In this document: positions 50,006 to 50,402 of the stretch, piece by piece | Layout of the letters: every line of letters begins with the position of its first letter | Numbering within the stretch: position 1 is the stretch's first letter | Assembly (NCBI GenBank): GCA_003159675.1 | Contig: PLQC01000124.1 | Span: 37,650-88,051 of the forward strand | Direction of reading: 5' to 3' | Source: Limisphaerales bacterium | GTDB lineage: Bacteria > Verrucomicrobiota > Verrucomicrobiia > Limisphaerales > BOG-1460 | DNA: 50,402 nt | Notes under the pieces: generated by a model | Database searches by the model: none | Told to the model about the DNA's origin: nothing | What the model saw: only the letters and a program-made list of their open reading frames with translations | Program-made: the position numbers and the translations under genes

Positions 50006-50402
50006 TGGTTTTTCGCGTTTGATTCATTTTTTCCGGGCGAGGCGCCGTCGATCAGCCGCCGATCCTGTGCATCCTGCAATCCGAGCCTTGCAGTTTGCAC
50101 GCAGAAACCCCTTCCCGGCTCCGAAAACTCTTTTCATTGGATCATTTTGCTTCGAGCCGAGCAGGCTTGCAAGCGCCGGCTTCGGGCAAAGACGAGTTAT
50201 TCGAAGCAGGGTTGTTCAATCCCTCGCTTTCCATCGTCGCCTCGAACCGGATTATTCGGGCAGAAACCGTGCCAGCGAGCCTTCGCCGCACCCCTCACTG
50301 AATATTCGAGATGGCTCCCAACCTGGATATTTCACACGTCTAAGCAAGGAAAGGGTGGCACAGGCTACCAGCCAATTGTATTCGGCATAGGGCGGATTGC
50401 GA
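50006..50402. other. Gene-free stretch at the right edge
   Basis: No supported gene; the promoter of the bactofilin gene should be near 50010-50060. Near 50353-50372 the words GTGGCACAGGCTACCAGCC resemble the end of the composite repeat (5431-5446), so a further copy may start here. Confidence 0.4.

Noticed and set aside
50095-50301. 68-codon plus-strand frame near the right edge
   Set aside because: No ribosome site, no family features and divergent from the bactofilin promoter region.

Overview
The window reads as chromosomal DNA of a verrucomicrobial bacterium, most likely of the Pedosphaera/Limisphaerales type (subdivision 3). This is an inference. It rests on the GC-rich coding style, a 51-residue 'small basic protein' of the kind known from Verrucomicrobia and Chlamydiae, a DUF6941-like protein, secreted proteins ending in a module typical of that group, a pair of bactofilins, and many decayed palindromic repeats between genes. 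KdsB and a GmhB-like phosphatase indicate a Gram-negative outer membrane with KDO and heptose sugars. Many starts lack a clear Shine-Dalgarno sequence. I found no rRNA, tRNA or CRISPR array.

Layout. 1-2914 (minus): sdhC-sdhA-sdhB, with sdhB running off the left edge. 3016-5087 (minus): folC and a HAD phosphatase. 5088-7021: a plastic zone with decayed repeats, a broken hicBA toxin-antitoxin pair, two small genes of unknown function in tandem, a DUF104-like orphan antitoxin and a 61-residue protein. 7026-11029 (minus): pyrG, kdsB, a GmhB-like phosphatase and a secreted protein. 11462-12493 (minus): a LOG-family protein. 12984-19892 (plus): pyrF, the small basic protein, an RsuA/RluB-type pseudouridine synthase, an SH3 protein, folD, and envelope proteins including a TPR-LysM lipoprotein, followed by an ABC ATPase to 20683. 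21019-25616 (plus): an exopolysaccharide export core made of an outer-membrane barrel, a Wzc-like tyrosine kinase, a Wza-like lipoprotein and an FHA membrane protein. 25721-31364: purH, a PH-like protein, an MFS exporter, a coiled-coil protein, mdh and a REP-associated transposase. 31616-39777 (minus): deoC, then a carbohydrate operon read from 39777 leftwards as GH105-DUF4861, kduI, kduD, a hexuronate-type MFS transporter and a GH95 fucosidase. 39884-42760 (minus): an EmrAB-like efflux pair. 43186-47657 (plus): a hybrid histidine kinase, a small release-factor homologue, prfB with its +1 frameshift, and trpC. 47893-50005 (minus): a GT2 glycosyltransferase and two bactofilins, one with zinc ribbons.

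How genes work together. The carbohydrate operon fits uptake and breakdown of unsaturated uronates from pectin or similar fucosylated polymers: GH105 frees the unsaturated uronate, KduI and KduD convert it towards KDG, the MFS carrier imports uronates and GH95 trims fucose. Its first gene carries an in-frame TAA (39439-39441) where a Gln codon is likely, so it may be broken. The 21-25.6 kb module would build and export a polysaccharide but has no glycosyltransferases here.

Most notable for follow-up: the tandem small-gene pair at 5999-6456; a 157-bp composite palindromic repeat with copies at 5303 and 47689; the transposase gene at 30882 bracketed by three copies of a REP-like 26-mer; and the nonsense codon in the GH105 gene.
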